The position numbers and the translations under genes are program-made. 64,000 nucleotides of DNA. Source: Citricoccus alkalitolerans (lineage in GTDB: Bacteria; Actinomycetota; Actinomycetes; Actinomycetales; Micrococcaceae). The DNA lies in the NCBI RefSeq assembly GCF_039528175.1, contig NZ_BAAALH010000002.1:1364001-1428000 (forward strand). The letters run 5' to 3'. Positions 14,979-23,043 of the stretch are shown here, piece after piece; within the stretch, counting starts at the first letter, position 1, and every line of letters starts with the position of its first letter. The notes below the pieces were generated by a model that had not been told where the DNA came from, did no database searches, and saw nothing but the letters and a program-made list of their open reading frames with translations.

Positions 14979-16505
14979 ATGAACGCGCAGCCCGAGAACG
15001 CCGGCACTCCAGAGACCCCATCCGGCCACCCGCACGGCATGACCTACGCCGAGAATGTCCTCGGCCTCATCGGCAACACCCCGCTGGTGAAGTTGAACAG
15101 GGTCACCGAGGGGCTCAAAGCGACCATCCTGGTCAAGCCCGAGTACCTGAACCCCGGCGGCTCGGTGAAGGACCGCATCGCGCTGAAGATGATCGAGAAC
15201 GCCGAGGCCGAGGGCAAGCTCTCCGCCGGCGGCACCGTGGTGGAGCCGACCTCCGGGAACACCGGAGTCGGTCTGGCCATGGTCGCCCAGCTCAAGGGCT
15301 ATCGCTCCGTGTTCGTCACCCCGGACAAGGTGGGCGAGGAGAAGCGGGACGTGCTCAGGGCCTACGGCGCCGAGGTGGTGGTCACCAAGACGTCCGTGGC
15401 CCCCGAGTCCGAGGAGTCCTACTACGGGGTGGCCAACCGCCTCGAGCGGGACATCCCGGGCGCCTACCAGCCCAACCAGTTCTTCAACCCCTCCGCCCCG
15501 GAGTCCCACTATGAGACCACCGGCCCGGAGATCTGGCGGGACACCGCTGGTCGGCTCACCCATGTGGTCATCGGCGCGGGCACCGGTGGCACCATCACGG
15601 GCACGGGCCGCTACCTCAAGGAGGTCTCCGCGGACCGCGCCGCCGGTCCCGTCAAGGTCATCGCCGCCGATCCGGACGGCTCCATCTACTCCGGCGGCAC
15701 CGGCCGGCCCTACTCCGTGGAGGGCGTGGGGGAGGACATGTGGCCCGGCAACTATGACAAGACCGTGCCGGACGAGGTCCTCGCCGTGGATGACGCCGCC
15801 TCCTTCGAGATGACCCGCCGCCTGGCCGCCGAGGAGGGCCTGCTCGTGGGCGGTTCCTCCGGCATGGCCGTCGTCGCCGGCCTCCGGGCCGCGCAGAGCC
15901 TCGGCGAGGACGACGTGATGGTCATCATCCTGCCGGACTCCGGCCGCGGCTACCTCGGCAAGGTCTTCAACGAGCGCTGGATGGACGAGATGGGCTTCGA
16001 GTCCTCCACGCCGGAGTCGGTGTTGCCGGTGGACCTGGGGCCCGCGCACGACGCCGGCCCCTCGGCACCCACGGTGCCGGACGCGTGGAACGCGACGGTC
16101 GCCGACCTCCTGGAGGAGAAGTCCGCGTGGCTGCCCGGCGCCCTTCCGTCCGTGGTCACCGCCCCGAAGGACGCCACCCTGGCCGAGGCCATCTCCACCA
16201 TGAACCGCTACGGCGTGGACGCCCTGCCCGTGGTCGGCGCACCCCGGGATGACCTGCGCGTCGGCGAGATCCTAGGCGCCGTGGACGTGGCCACCCTCAC
16301 CGACCTGCTGGCCACTGGGCGTGCGACGGCCGCGGACTCCGTGTCCGACCACGTCGGTGCCCAGCTGCCGAAGGTCAACGTCAGCGCACCGCTCTCCGCA
16401 GCGCGCGAGGCCCTGCGCTCGGCCCCCGCCGTGATGGCCACCCACCGCGGCGTGGTCACGGGCATCGTCACCCTGCACGACCTGCTGGCCCGCGTCGCCC
16501 GCTGA
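14979..16505 (+). CDS. cbs: Cystathionine beta-synthase
   Basis: This is a PLP enzyme condensing homocysteine and serine (first step of transsulfuration). The 508-residue product has the O-acetylserine-sulfhydrylase-like core with the PLP lysine in NPGGSVKDRIALK, the TSGNTGVG phosphate loop, and a C-terminal pair of CBS domains (from about residue 370, DATLAEAISTMNRYGVDALPVV). The presence of CBS domains and the downstream metB-like gene favour this over cysteine synthase. The first ATG is used; MTYAENVLG 20 codons on is an alternative. Confidence 0.9.
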   Translation: MNAQPENAGTPETPSGHPHGMTYAENVLGLIGNTPLVKLNRVTEGLKATILVKPEYLNPGGSVKDRIALKMIENAEAEGKLSAGGTVVEPTSGNTGVGLAMVAQLKGYRSVFVTPDKVGEEKRDVLRAYGAEVVVTKTSVAPESEESYYGVANRLERDIPGAYQPNQFFNPSAPESHYETTGPEIWRDTAGRLTHVVIGAGTGGTITGTGRYLKEVSADRAAGPVKVIAADPDGSIYSGGTGRPYSVEGVGEDMWPGNYDKTVPDEVLAVDDAASFEMTRRLAAEEGLLVGGSSGMAVVAGLRAAQSLGEDDVMVIILPDSGRGYLGKVFNERWMDEMGFESSTPESVLPVDLGPAHDAGPSAPTVPDAWNATVADLLEEKSAWLPGALPSVVTAPKDATLAEAISTMNRYGVDALPVVGAPRDDLRVGEILGAVDVATLTDLLATGRATAADSVSDHVGAQLPKVNVSAPLSAAREALRSAPAVMATHRGVVTGIVTLHDLLARVAR

Positions 16506-16516
16506 AAGGACTGGAC

Positions 16517-17704
16517 ATGACCAACGAGACCCCCCACTACGAAGGCTTCAACACCCGCGCCATCCACGCCGGCCAGGCCCACGAGACGGTCTACGGCGCA
16601 GTGGTGCCACCCGTGCACCTCTCCACCACCTATGCCCCCGAGGCGGTGGGGCAGCTGCGCCAGGGCTACGACTACGGCCGCGGCACCAATCCCACCCGCG
16701 ATTCCCTCCAGGAGCAGCTGGCTGCCCTCGAGGGCGGCGTGGACGGCCGAGCCCGCGCCTTCACCTTCGGCTCCGGCCTGGCCGCCGAGAACGCCCTGAT
16801 CCACGCCGTGGCCGGCCCGGGTGCCCACATCGTCATGGGCAACGACGTCTACGGCGGCACCTACCGTCTGATCAACAAGGTCCTCGGCCCCTGGGGCGTC
16901 GCCCACACCGTGGTGGACATGGCTGACGTCTCCGCGGTCGAGCAGGCCCTGGCGGCCACCGATGCCTCTGCGACCCGCATCCTCTGGCTGGAGACGCCCT
17001 CCAACCCGATGATGAAGGTCTCGGACATCGCCGCACTGGCGGGGGCGGCGCATGCCGCCGGCGCGTTGCTGGTGGTGGACAACACCTTCGCGACGCCGTA
17101 CCTGCAGCTTCCGCTGGAACTGGGCGCCGACGTCGTGGTCCATTCGACGACCAAGTACATCGGCGGGCACTCCGACGTGATCGGCGGCGCCGTGGTGGTC
17201 AACGACCCCGAGCTCGCCGAGAAGGTGAAGTTCCAGCAGTTCGCCGCCGGTGCGGTCAACGGACCCTTGGACGCCTACCTGACCACCCGGGGGCTCAAGA
17301 CGCTGGGGGTGCGCATGGACCGTCACAACGCGAACGCCGCCACGATCGCCCAGCACCTGCAGGGCGTCGCCGGAGTGGATCGGGTGCTCTACCCGGGCTT
17401 GCCCGACCACCCGGGCCACGAACTCGCCTCCCGCCAGATGAGTGGCTACGGCGGCATGGTCTCGGTGCAGTTCACCGGGGGAGCGGCGGCCGCGAAGCAG
17501 GTCGCGGAGACCACCCGGCTGTTCCAGCTGGCGGAGTCCCTGGGCGGGATCGAGTCGCTGATGAACTACCCGGCCGAGATGACGCACGCCTCCGTGGCCG
17601 GCACCGAGCTCGCGGTGCCGGACAACCTGGTGCGCCTGTCCGTGGGCATCGAGGACGTGGCCGATCTGATCGACGACCTGGACCGGGCGATCGGCAGCCT
17701 GTAG
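16517..17704 (+). CDS. metB: Cystathionine gamma-synthase / gamma-lyase (Cys/Met metabolism PLP enzyme)
   Basis: A 395-residue enzyme. The PLP lysine is in HSTTKYIGGHSD; YDYGRGTNPTRDSL and VHLSTTYAP are family marks. It would interconvert cystathionine with cysteine or homocysteine. Sequence alone does not separate synthase from lyase; next to a cystathionine beta-synthase a lyase role in reverse transsulfuration is equally likely. AAAGGA seven bases upstream and an 11-base gap mark an operon with cbs. Confidence 0.9.
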   Translation: MTNETPHYEGFNTRAIHAGQAHETVYGAVVPPVHLSTTYAPEAVGQLRQGYDYGRGTNPTRDSLQEQLAALEGGVDGRARAFTFGSGLAAENALIHAVAGPGAHIVMGNDVYGGTYRLINKVLGPWGVAHTVVDMADVSAVEQALAATDASATRILWLETPSNPMMKVSDIAALAGAAHAAGALLVVDNTFATPYLQLPLELGADVVVHSTTKYIGGHSDVIGGAVVVNDPELAEKVKFQQFAAGAVNGPLDAYLTTRGLKTLGVRMDRHNANAATIAQHLQGVAGVDRVLYPGLPDHPGHELASRQMSGYGGMVSVQFTGGAAAAKQVAETTRLFQLAESLGGIESLMNYPAEMTHASVAGTELAVPDNLVRLSVGIEDVADLIDDLDRAIGSL

Positions 17705-17780
17705 TCATCTGACATCCTTCTGCCGGAGATCGTGGAGGCCAGGAGCACCATCGAGGTCAGGCTCGCAGCAGATCAACGCT

Positions 17781-18362
17781 TCAGCGCAGGAATCGCCGTA
17801 GCGGTGGGATCCACAGCAGCGCGGCCCCGGCCAGCAGCACCATGGCGAGGGCCAGGAGCAGGGGGTGGCCGCGGACGATCAGGGGGATTCCGACGATCAC
17901 GGCCACGCCGGTCAGCAGGCCGACCGCGCTGCGCCGGGACCGCAGCAGCTGGACGGCACCGGTGCCGGTGGCGAGGGCCAGGACGCCAGCCAGTCCGGCC
18001 AGGACGAACTGGCCCGTGGGAGTGGCCTCCGGTGTGGCGAGGTCGAGTCTCCCGGCGGTGCCAGCGGGGGCGTTGAGCCCGGACAGGAGGAAGGCCGTGG
18101 CCACCAGGGCGAAGACCGCGGTGGCTATGAGCCACCACCAGCGGGCCACCTTCAAGGTGGTGGGTGTGGCGGCTTGGCGTTCAGCGGCGGCGCGCTGGTC
18201 GGCCGTGCGGCGGTCCTCGTGTTCCTGCCGCTCTGCGCGGGCGCGTTCGGCGTCGTCCCGGGAGGCGTCGAGGAACGAGCGGGTCGCGCGGCCTGCGGCA
18301 CGGGCGAAACGATGGTGGGGCTGTGGGCCAGTGGGCTGCTGTCCAGGGGTCTGCTCGTGCAC
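17781..18362 (-). CDS. Hypothetical membrane protein
   Basis: This 193-residue protein has a basic, Gln/Arg/Glu-rich N-terminal 70 residues (probably cytosolic, partly helical) and about four hydrophobic segments (WWWLIATAVFALVATAFLL and three more towards the C-terminus). Family not recognised. The GTG start at 18360-18362 lacks a strong ribosome site. It stands alone between convergent metB and the divergent helicase gene. Confidence 0.65.
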   Translation of the reverse strand: MHEQTPGQQPTGPQPHHRFARAAGRATRSFLDASRDDAERARAERQEHEDRRTADQRAAAERQAATPTTLKVARWWWLIATAVFALVATAFLLSGLNAPAGTAGRLDLATPEATPTGQFVLAGLAGVLALATGTGAVQLLRSRRSAVGLLTGVAVIVGIPLIVRGHPLLLALAMVLLAGAALLWIPPLRRFLR

Positions 18363-18734
18363 GTGACGAGCCTAACTGTTCGGCCCGGTCCCTCTGCTGC
18401 CGTGATGCGTTAGACTGGGTGGACCATTCCGGTCAAATCCCCTGTGCATGCCCCGCTGTTGAATACTGCAGCAAGGCATCAAGTTGTGTGGCTCGCTTTC
18501 GGCAACGTGTCGGCTGTGCGGGCGGCCGGTCCCGAACCCCCTTCCGTTCCTCCGCTGCTGAACTGTGCCGCCCCTGCGGCCCGGGACGCCAACGGAACCG
18601 GCAGGGCGGGGACCGCCAGGAGAAATGGAACGGGCGTGATGTTGGACCACGCCACGGGGAGCACCGGAGAGAACCAATCCGATGCGTTGCGGCACCCAAC
18701 CGGCCGCAATCACCGATCCCCGTGAGGAAATACC
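18363..18734 (+). other. Long non-coding 5' region of the DEAD-box helicase gene
   Basis: This 372-base stretch has no convincing gene. TAGACT at 18411-18416 fits a TAnnnT -10 element, which would give a 5' untranslated leader of about 310 bases. Inside are an inverted pair TTCCGTT (18543-18549) and AACGGAA (18591-18597) enclosing a GCCGC-CCCT-GCGGC hairpin (18567-18580). Long structured leaders are known for cold-shock RNA helicases and cold-shock protein genes; that the same applies here is inference. GAGGAAA precedes the GTG start. Confidence 0.4.
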
Positions 18735-20597
18735 GTGTCTGAACACGCCCAAAACGAAACCCCCCAGAACACCGAGTCGGCAGAGTCGGGCGTCCCCGCG
18801 TTCGCTGATCTCGGCATCGATGGCCGCGTCCTCGCCGCCATCTCCGATCTCGGCTATGAGAACCCCTCGCCGATCCAGGCCCAGACCATCCCGCTGCTGC
18901 TCAGTGGCCGTGACGTGGTGGGCCTGGCCCAGACCGGCACGGGCAAGACCGCCGCATTCGCCGTGCCGGCACTGTCCCGACTGGCCGAGACGGCCGATGT
19001 CAACGGTCCTGCCAACACCCCGCAGATCCTCGTGCTGGCCCCGACCCGCGAGCTGGCCCTGCAGGTCGCCGAGGCCTTCACCACCTACGCCAAGCACATC
19101 AAGGGCGTGACCGTGCTCCCCGTGTACGGCGGCGCTCCCTACGGCCCCCAGCTCTCCGGGCTGCGCCGTGGCGCCCAGGTGGTCGTCGGCACCCCCGGTC
19201 GCGTGATCGACCACTTGTCCAAGGGCTCCCTGGACCTGTCCAACCTGCAGTACATGGTCCTGGACGAGGCCGACGAGATGCTGCGCATGGGCTTCGCTGA
19301 GGAAGTGGACCAGATCCTGTCCGCCACCCCGGACCAGAAGCAGACGGCGCTGTTCTCCGCGACCATGCCGCGCGCCATCCAGCGGATCTCGGGCAAGTAC
19401 CTCAACAACCCCGTCGAGGTCACGGTCGCCGCGAAGAACACCACGGCCGGCAATATCCGCCAGCGCTTCCTGCAGGTCACCGGTTCCTGGAAGCTCGAGG
19501 CCATGACGCGCATCCTCGAGACCGAGGAGCATGACGGCGTCATCGCCTTCGTGCGCACCCGCAACGCCACCGAGGAACTCACCACCAAGCTCAACGCCCG
19601 TGGCTTCCGGGCCGCCGCGATCTCCGGAGACGTCGCCCAGAACCAGCGCGAGAAGACCGTGGACAACCTGCGCTCCGGCCGCATCGACATCCTGGTGGCC
19701 ACCGATGTGGCGGCCCGCGGTCTCGACGTCGAGCGGATCAGCCACGTCATCAACTACGACATCCCGCATGACACCGAGGGCTACGTCCACCGCATCGGCC
19801 GCACCGGCCGTGCCGGGCGCTCCGGCGACGCCGTGCTGTTCATGACCCCGCGCGAGAAGTACCTGCTGCGGGCCATCGAGAAGGCCACCCGCCAGACCGT
19901 GGAGCAGATGAACATGCCCTCCGTGGCGGACGTCAACAACTCCCGTCTGGGCCGTTTCAGCACCCAGATCACCGAGACCCTCTCGGCGGGCGACCTGGAC
20001 GTGTTCCGTGGGCTCATCGACTCCTATGTGTCGGAGAACGACGTCAACGCCGAGGACGTCGCCGCGGCGCTCGCCAAGATGGCCCAGGGCGGCCGCCCGC
20101 TGCTGGCCGAGGAGCAGGACATGCCCCCGGCCAGGATGGAACGCGGTGGCCGTGAGGACCGTGGCGATCGTGACGGACGCGGCTCCCGCGGCCCGCAGCG
20201 CGGCCCGGCTGAGGGCAATGCCACCTACCGGATCGCTCTGGGCCGTCAGGACCGTGTGCAGCCGGGCAACATCGTGGGTGCCCTCGCCAACGAGGCCGGA
20301 CTGCGTTCCAACCAGATCGGTCACATCGACATCCGCTCCAACCACGCCCTCGTGGAGCTGCCGGCGGACCTGACCAGCCAGCAGTGGGACGCCCTGGGCA
20401 ACACCACCATCAACGGCCGTCCGATCGAGATCCAGAAGGACACCGGCCGCCCGACGAACGCCGAGCGCGAGGGCAAGCCTTTCCGCTCCGGTGGCGGCGG
20501 CCACAAGGGTGGCTACGGCGGTCACAAGGGTGGCGGCAAGGCTGGATTCAAGGGTGGTCGGAAGTCCTTCGAGAAGCCCTCACGCGACCGGTACTGA
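18735..20597 (+). CDS. deaD: DEAD-box RNA helicase (DeaD/CsdA type)
   Basis: This 620-residue ATP-dependent RNA helicase has the full motif set: Q motif (YENPSPIQAQTIPL), motif I AQTGTGKT, PTRELALQ, VGTPGRVIDHL, DEAD (VLDEADEM), FSATMP, and the helicase C motifs ARGLDVERISHVINYD and HRIGRTGRAGR. A DbpA-like RNA-binding domain follows (YRIALGRQDRVQPGNIVGAL), then a Gly/Lys-rich tail (GGGGHKGGYGGHKGGGK). The GTG start has GAGGAAA upstream. Roles are ribosome assembly and mRNA unwinding at low temperature. Confidence 0.95.
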   Translation: MSEHAQNETPQNTESAESGVPAFADLGIDGRVLAAISDLGYENPSPIQAQTIPLLLSGRDVVGLAQTGTGKTAAFAVPALSRLAETADVNGPANTPQILVLAPTRELALQVAEAFTTYAKHIKGVTVLPVYGGAPYGPQLSGLRRGAQVVVGTPGRVIDHLSKGSLDLSNLQYMVLDEADEMLRMGFAEEVDQILSATPDQKQTALFSATMPRAIQRISGKYLNNPVEVTVAAKNTTAGNIRQRFLQVTGSWKLEAMTRILETEEHDGVIAFVRTRNATEELTTKLNARGFRAAAISGDVAQNQREKTVDNLRSGRIDILVATDVAARGLDVERISHVINYDIPHDTEGYVHRIGRTGRAGRSGDAVLFMTPREKYLLRAIEKATRQTVEQMNMPSVADVNNSRLGRFSTQITETLSAGDLDVFRGLIDSYVSENDVNAEDVAAALAKMAQGGRPLLAEEQDMPPARMERGGREDRGDRDGRGSRGPQRGPAEGNATYRIALGRQDRVQPGNIVGALANEAGLRSNQIGHIDIRSNHALVELPADLTSQQWDALGNTTINGRPIEIQKDTGRPTNAEREGKPFRSGGGGHKGGYGGHKGGGKAGFKGGRKSFEKPSRDRY

Positions 20598-20688
20598 CCG
20601 GTAAAGGGTCGGTGCATACCGGCCGAACGACCGTGGGGCCACCTCGATTTCATTCGTACGGAAATCGCTGGTAGAGTTTCACGTCGTT

Positions 20689-20760
20689 GCCCCGATAGCT
20701 CAGTGGTAGAGCGCAGTCTTGGTAAGACTGAGGTCCCGGGATCGATTCCCGGTCGGGGCT
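20689..20760 (+). tRNA. tRNA-Thr (GGT)
   Basis: Acceptor GCCCCGA (20689-20695) pairs with TCGGGGC (20753-20759), discriminator T. The anticodon stem CAGTC/GACTG encloses the loop TTGGTAA with GGT. T arm CCGGGATCGATTCCCGG. A TAGAGT element at 20672-20677 upstream fits the TAnnnT -10 type seen at the other tRNA genes. CCA is not encoded. Confidence 0.97.
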
Positions 20761-20816
20761 CTGAATGAGAGCCCGTGCGTTGCGAGATGTCGCGGCCACG
20801 GGCTGACTCATTCCAT

Positions 20817-20890
20817 GGCGGCGTAGCTCAGCTGGTTAGAGCGCACGACTCATAATCGTGAGGTCGGGGGATCGAGTCCCCCCGCCGCTA
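20817..20890 (+). tRNA. tRNA-Met (CAT), elongator type
   Basis: Acceptor GGCGGCG (20817-20823) pairs with CGCCGCT (20883-20889) with a G1-U72 wobble, discriminator A. The anticodon stem CACGA/TCGTG encloses CTCATAA with CAT. The sequence resembles actinobacterial elongator tRNA-Met, not the initiator, as it lacks the run of G-C pairs in the anticodon stem. A lysidine-modified Ile2 identity is less likely. It is 56 bases after tRNA-Thr, perhaps on one transcript. Confidence 0.93.
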
Positions 20891-20896
20891 CGGAAC

Positions 20897-20929
20897 AGGA
20901 CCTGGACCCTCGGCGAGGATCCAGGTCCT
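20897..20929 (+). terminator. Hairpin terminator after tRNA-Met
   Basis: AGGACCTGGA (20897-20906) and TCCAGGTCCT (20920-20929) form a perfect 10-bp stem with an additional inner CCTC/GAGG pairing, followed by CTTTCG. It lies seven bases after the tRNA. A GC-rich stretch without a gene (20930-21067) separates it from the convergent nnaR. Confidence 0.75.
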
Positions 20930-21067
20930 CTTTCGTCTCACCCTCGCCCGCGGTTGCTGGGGGTTCGTGGCCATCGGTCTGCCCCGCTCCGCGGCGACAC
21001 TCTCCCGGCAGGCCCTCGGCGGAAACCTGCCCGTGGTGGACCGCTTCATTGCTGGCGGGACCGCCGG

Positions 21068-22210
21068 TCAGACAGCCAGCCGGTAGCCCCGCTTGACCAC
21101 GGTGGCCACCAGTTCCGGAACCGGTAACTGCTGGCGCAGCCGCCACACCAGCATCTCCAGGGCATGCTCTGATTCGCACTGACGCAGGGCCTCCAGCAGG
21201 TGCCCGCGGGAGAGCACGGCTCCCTGGGCGTCCACCAGCTCACGCAGCAGCGCCATCGGCCCCGGGGCAAGCCGCACGGGATCGGGCGCGTGATCCACCA
21301 GGTAGACCTGTGCGCCGCGGATCTCCACGGGCCCCCACCGGGTCCGGATGCGTAGGACCTGCTGCTGCTCCAGGTGTTCGCACACCAACCGGATCATCGC
21401 CCCGAGGCGCCACCGGGCGGGAATCAGCGGTTGCAGTCCTGCCTCGTGCAGCGGCCCGGCGGTGACCTTCCCGACGACGGCCGTCGCCACATCCGTCCGC
21501 AACGCCTCAAGGAGCGGGTCCAGTCGGCCGTACTGCTGGGCGACGGCGAGGAATGCCTCCACCGCCGGGGCCGCCGTGAAGGTGAGCACATCCAGCTGGC
21601 GATCGATGGCGGCCTCGATCATCCGCAGGAGTGCAGAGTCCTCGGCGGGCCGAGCCCACGTGTAGGGCATCACCGTCAGCACGCGGGCTCCGGCCCTCTC
21701 CAGCCGCCCGATCTGCTGGTGATCCAGCATCCCGTGCAGCTGGAACGCCACCGTGCGCCCAGACAGGTTCCGGGCCAGGAGCAGGTCCACCACGGAAGCG
21801 GTCCGCTCGTCCTCGGGCGAGCCGACGTCGTCCAGGCCGGCCGCTCGGACTGCCCCCCGGGCCTTGGAACCCCGGACGAGGATGGCGGCCGCCGCGAGGA
21901 CCTGATGCAGGTCGGGACCGAGCCCGTAGGCGTCCGCCGCCTCCATCCACCGGCGCATCCCGTACGCCGTGGTGATGACGGCGAAGTCCGGCAGGGCCCC
22001 GATGACGCGGCGGGTGTCCCGGTGCAGGGTCACGGACTCGGTCAGAGGGGCGATCCGCAGGGCCGGGGCGTGCATCACCTCTGCGCCGCGGCGCGCGAAG
22101 GCGGTGATGAGCTCCTCGCTGCGACGGTCCGAGGTGATGCCGATCCGGAAGCCGGCGAGGCTCTGGGGCAGGACTTGCATGGCGGAGGCCACGGCGGCCG
22201 GCTCGCTCAT
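21068..22210 (-). CDS. nnaR: HemD-like/winged-helix fusion regulator, NnaR type
   Basis: This 380-residue protein joins a uroporphyrinogen-III-synthase-like domain (residues about 15-265, FRIGITSDRRSEELITAFARRG to TAGPLHEAGLQPLIP) to an OmpR/PhoB-type winged helix at the C-terminus (about 290-380, ending PELVATVVKRGYRLAV). The same fusion is known as NnaR in Streptomyces and mycobacteria, where it works with GlnR on nitrite/nitrate assimilation genes. It is last in the operon nirB-SUMT-nnaR, with an ATGA overlap. Whether the HemD half retains catalysis or senses a tetrapyrrole is not visible here. Confidence 0.85.
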   Translation of the reverse strand: MSEPAAVASAMQVLPQSLAGFRIGITSDRRSEELITAFARRGAEVMHAPALRIAPLTESVTLHRDTRRVIGALPDFAVITTAYGMRRWMEAADAYGLGPDLHQVLAAAAILVRGSKARGAVRAAGLDDVGSPEDERTASVVDLLLARNLSGRTVAFQLHGMLDHQQIGRLERAGARVLTVMPYTWARPAEDSALLRMIEAAIDRQLDVLTFTAAPAVEAFLAVAQQYGRLDPLLEALRTDVATAVVGKVTAGPLHEAGLQPLIPARWRLGAMIRLVCEHLEQQQVLRIRTRWGPVEIRGAQVYLVDHAPDPVRLAPGPMALLRELVDAQGAVLSRGHLLEALRQCESEHALEMLVWRLRQQLPVPELVATVVKRGYRLAV

Positions 22211-23043
22211 GCCTTGTCCACGAGATCGGTGAGCCCCGTCAACCCCGCCAGCCCGGACCAGGGCGGTTCTGCCCCGGGGGCTAGCCGCACCACCTCGCCG
22301 ATGACCAGCACGGCCGGTGAGGCGATGCCCTCCACCGCCGAGGACAGCAGGATCTGGTCGAGCGGGGCCAGGCAGACCCGCTGCTGTGGGGTGCAACCCC
22401 GTTCCACGAGGCCTGCCGGCGTCCGGGCGTCCAGCCCGTGCCGCATCAGTCCGGCGGCGGTGTGGCCCAGGGTGCCGATGCCCATGAGCACCACCACCGT
22501 CCCGCCCTGCCCGCCCAGCTGGGCCAGCCCGGCGAGTTCCCCCTCGCTGAGGGGATCGTGGCCTGAGACGACCGTGAAGGATTTGCTGATCCCGCGGGCG
22601 GTGACGGGAATCCCCGCCGCGGCCGGCACGGACACGGCCGACGTGATGCCCGGGACCACGGCCACCGTCACCCCGGCCTCCTCGCACGCGGCGGCCTCCT
22701 CGCTGCCGCGGCCGAACACGAAGGGATCCCCACCCTTGAGACGGACCACGCGCAGCCCTGCCAGTGCCGAGGCCACGAGCAGCCGGTTGATCTCCGGCTG
22801 CGGCACCTTGTGGTGTCCGGGCCGCTTGCCGACGTCCACCAGCCTGGCCCGTGGGGCCCACCTGGCCAGATCCTCGGTCGGGACCAGCCGGTCGAAGTAC
22901 ACGACGTCGGCCTGCCGCAACAGGCGCAACGCCCGCACCGTCAGCAGGTCGGCCGCACCGGGGCCACCGCCGACCAGGGCCACGCTGCCGGGGGCGAACT
23001 CCATGCCAGTCGTCCGATCTGTCATCCGGTCCGTTGGCCTCAT
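22207..23043 (-). CDS. cobA: Uroporphyrinogen-III C-methyltransferase (SUMT)
   Basis: This 278-residue SAM-dependent enzyme makes precorrin-2, the siroheme precursor. Motifs: VALVGGGPGAADLLTVRALR near the N-terminus, DVVYFDRLV, VGKRPGHHKVPQPEIN, VRLKGGDPFVFGRGSEE and PGITSAVSVPAAAGIPVTAR, all standard for SUMT. It lacks the CysG dehydrogenase/chelatase module; that last step can be supplied by the CbiX-type gene at 26158. It overlaps nirB (ATGA) and nnaR (ATGA), so it is one translationally coupled operon. Confidence 0.94.
   Translation of the reverse strand: MRPTDRMTDRTTGMEFAPGSVALVGGGPGAADLLTVRALRLLRQADVVYFDRLVPTEDLARWAPRARLVDVGKRPGHHKVPQPEINRLLVASALAGLRVVRLKGGDPFVFGRGSEEAAACEEAGVTVAVVPGITSAVSVPAAAGIPVTARGISKSFTVVSGHDPLSEGELAGLAQLGGQGGTVVVLMGIGTLGHTAAGLMRHGLDARTPAGLVERGCTPQQRVCLAPLDQILLSSAVEGIASPAVLVIGEVVRLAPGAEPPWSGLAGLTGLTDLVDKA

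Noticed and set aside
13890..16049. 719-codon minus-strand frame across cbs and the AlkA-like gene
   Set aside because: Only the first 348 codons from the gene's 3' end form a recognisable protein; the rest is antisense to the cystathionine beta-synthase gene.
18444..18725. Possible small protein upstream of the helicase
   Set aside because: No ribosome site, no domain, and mixed codon composition; a leader region is the better explanation.
20817..20890. tRNA-Ile2 (CAT) identity
   Set aside because: The anticodon stem and D arm resemble actinobacterial elongator tRNA-Met; no evidence for the Ile2 identity set was seen.
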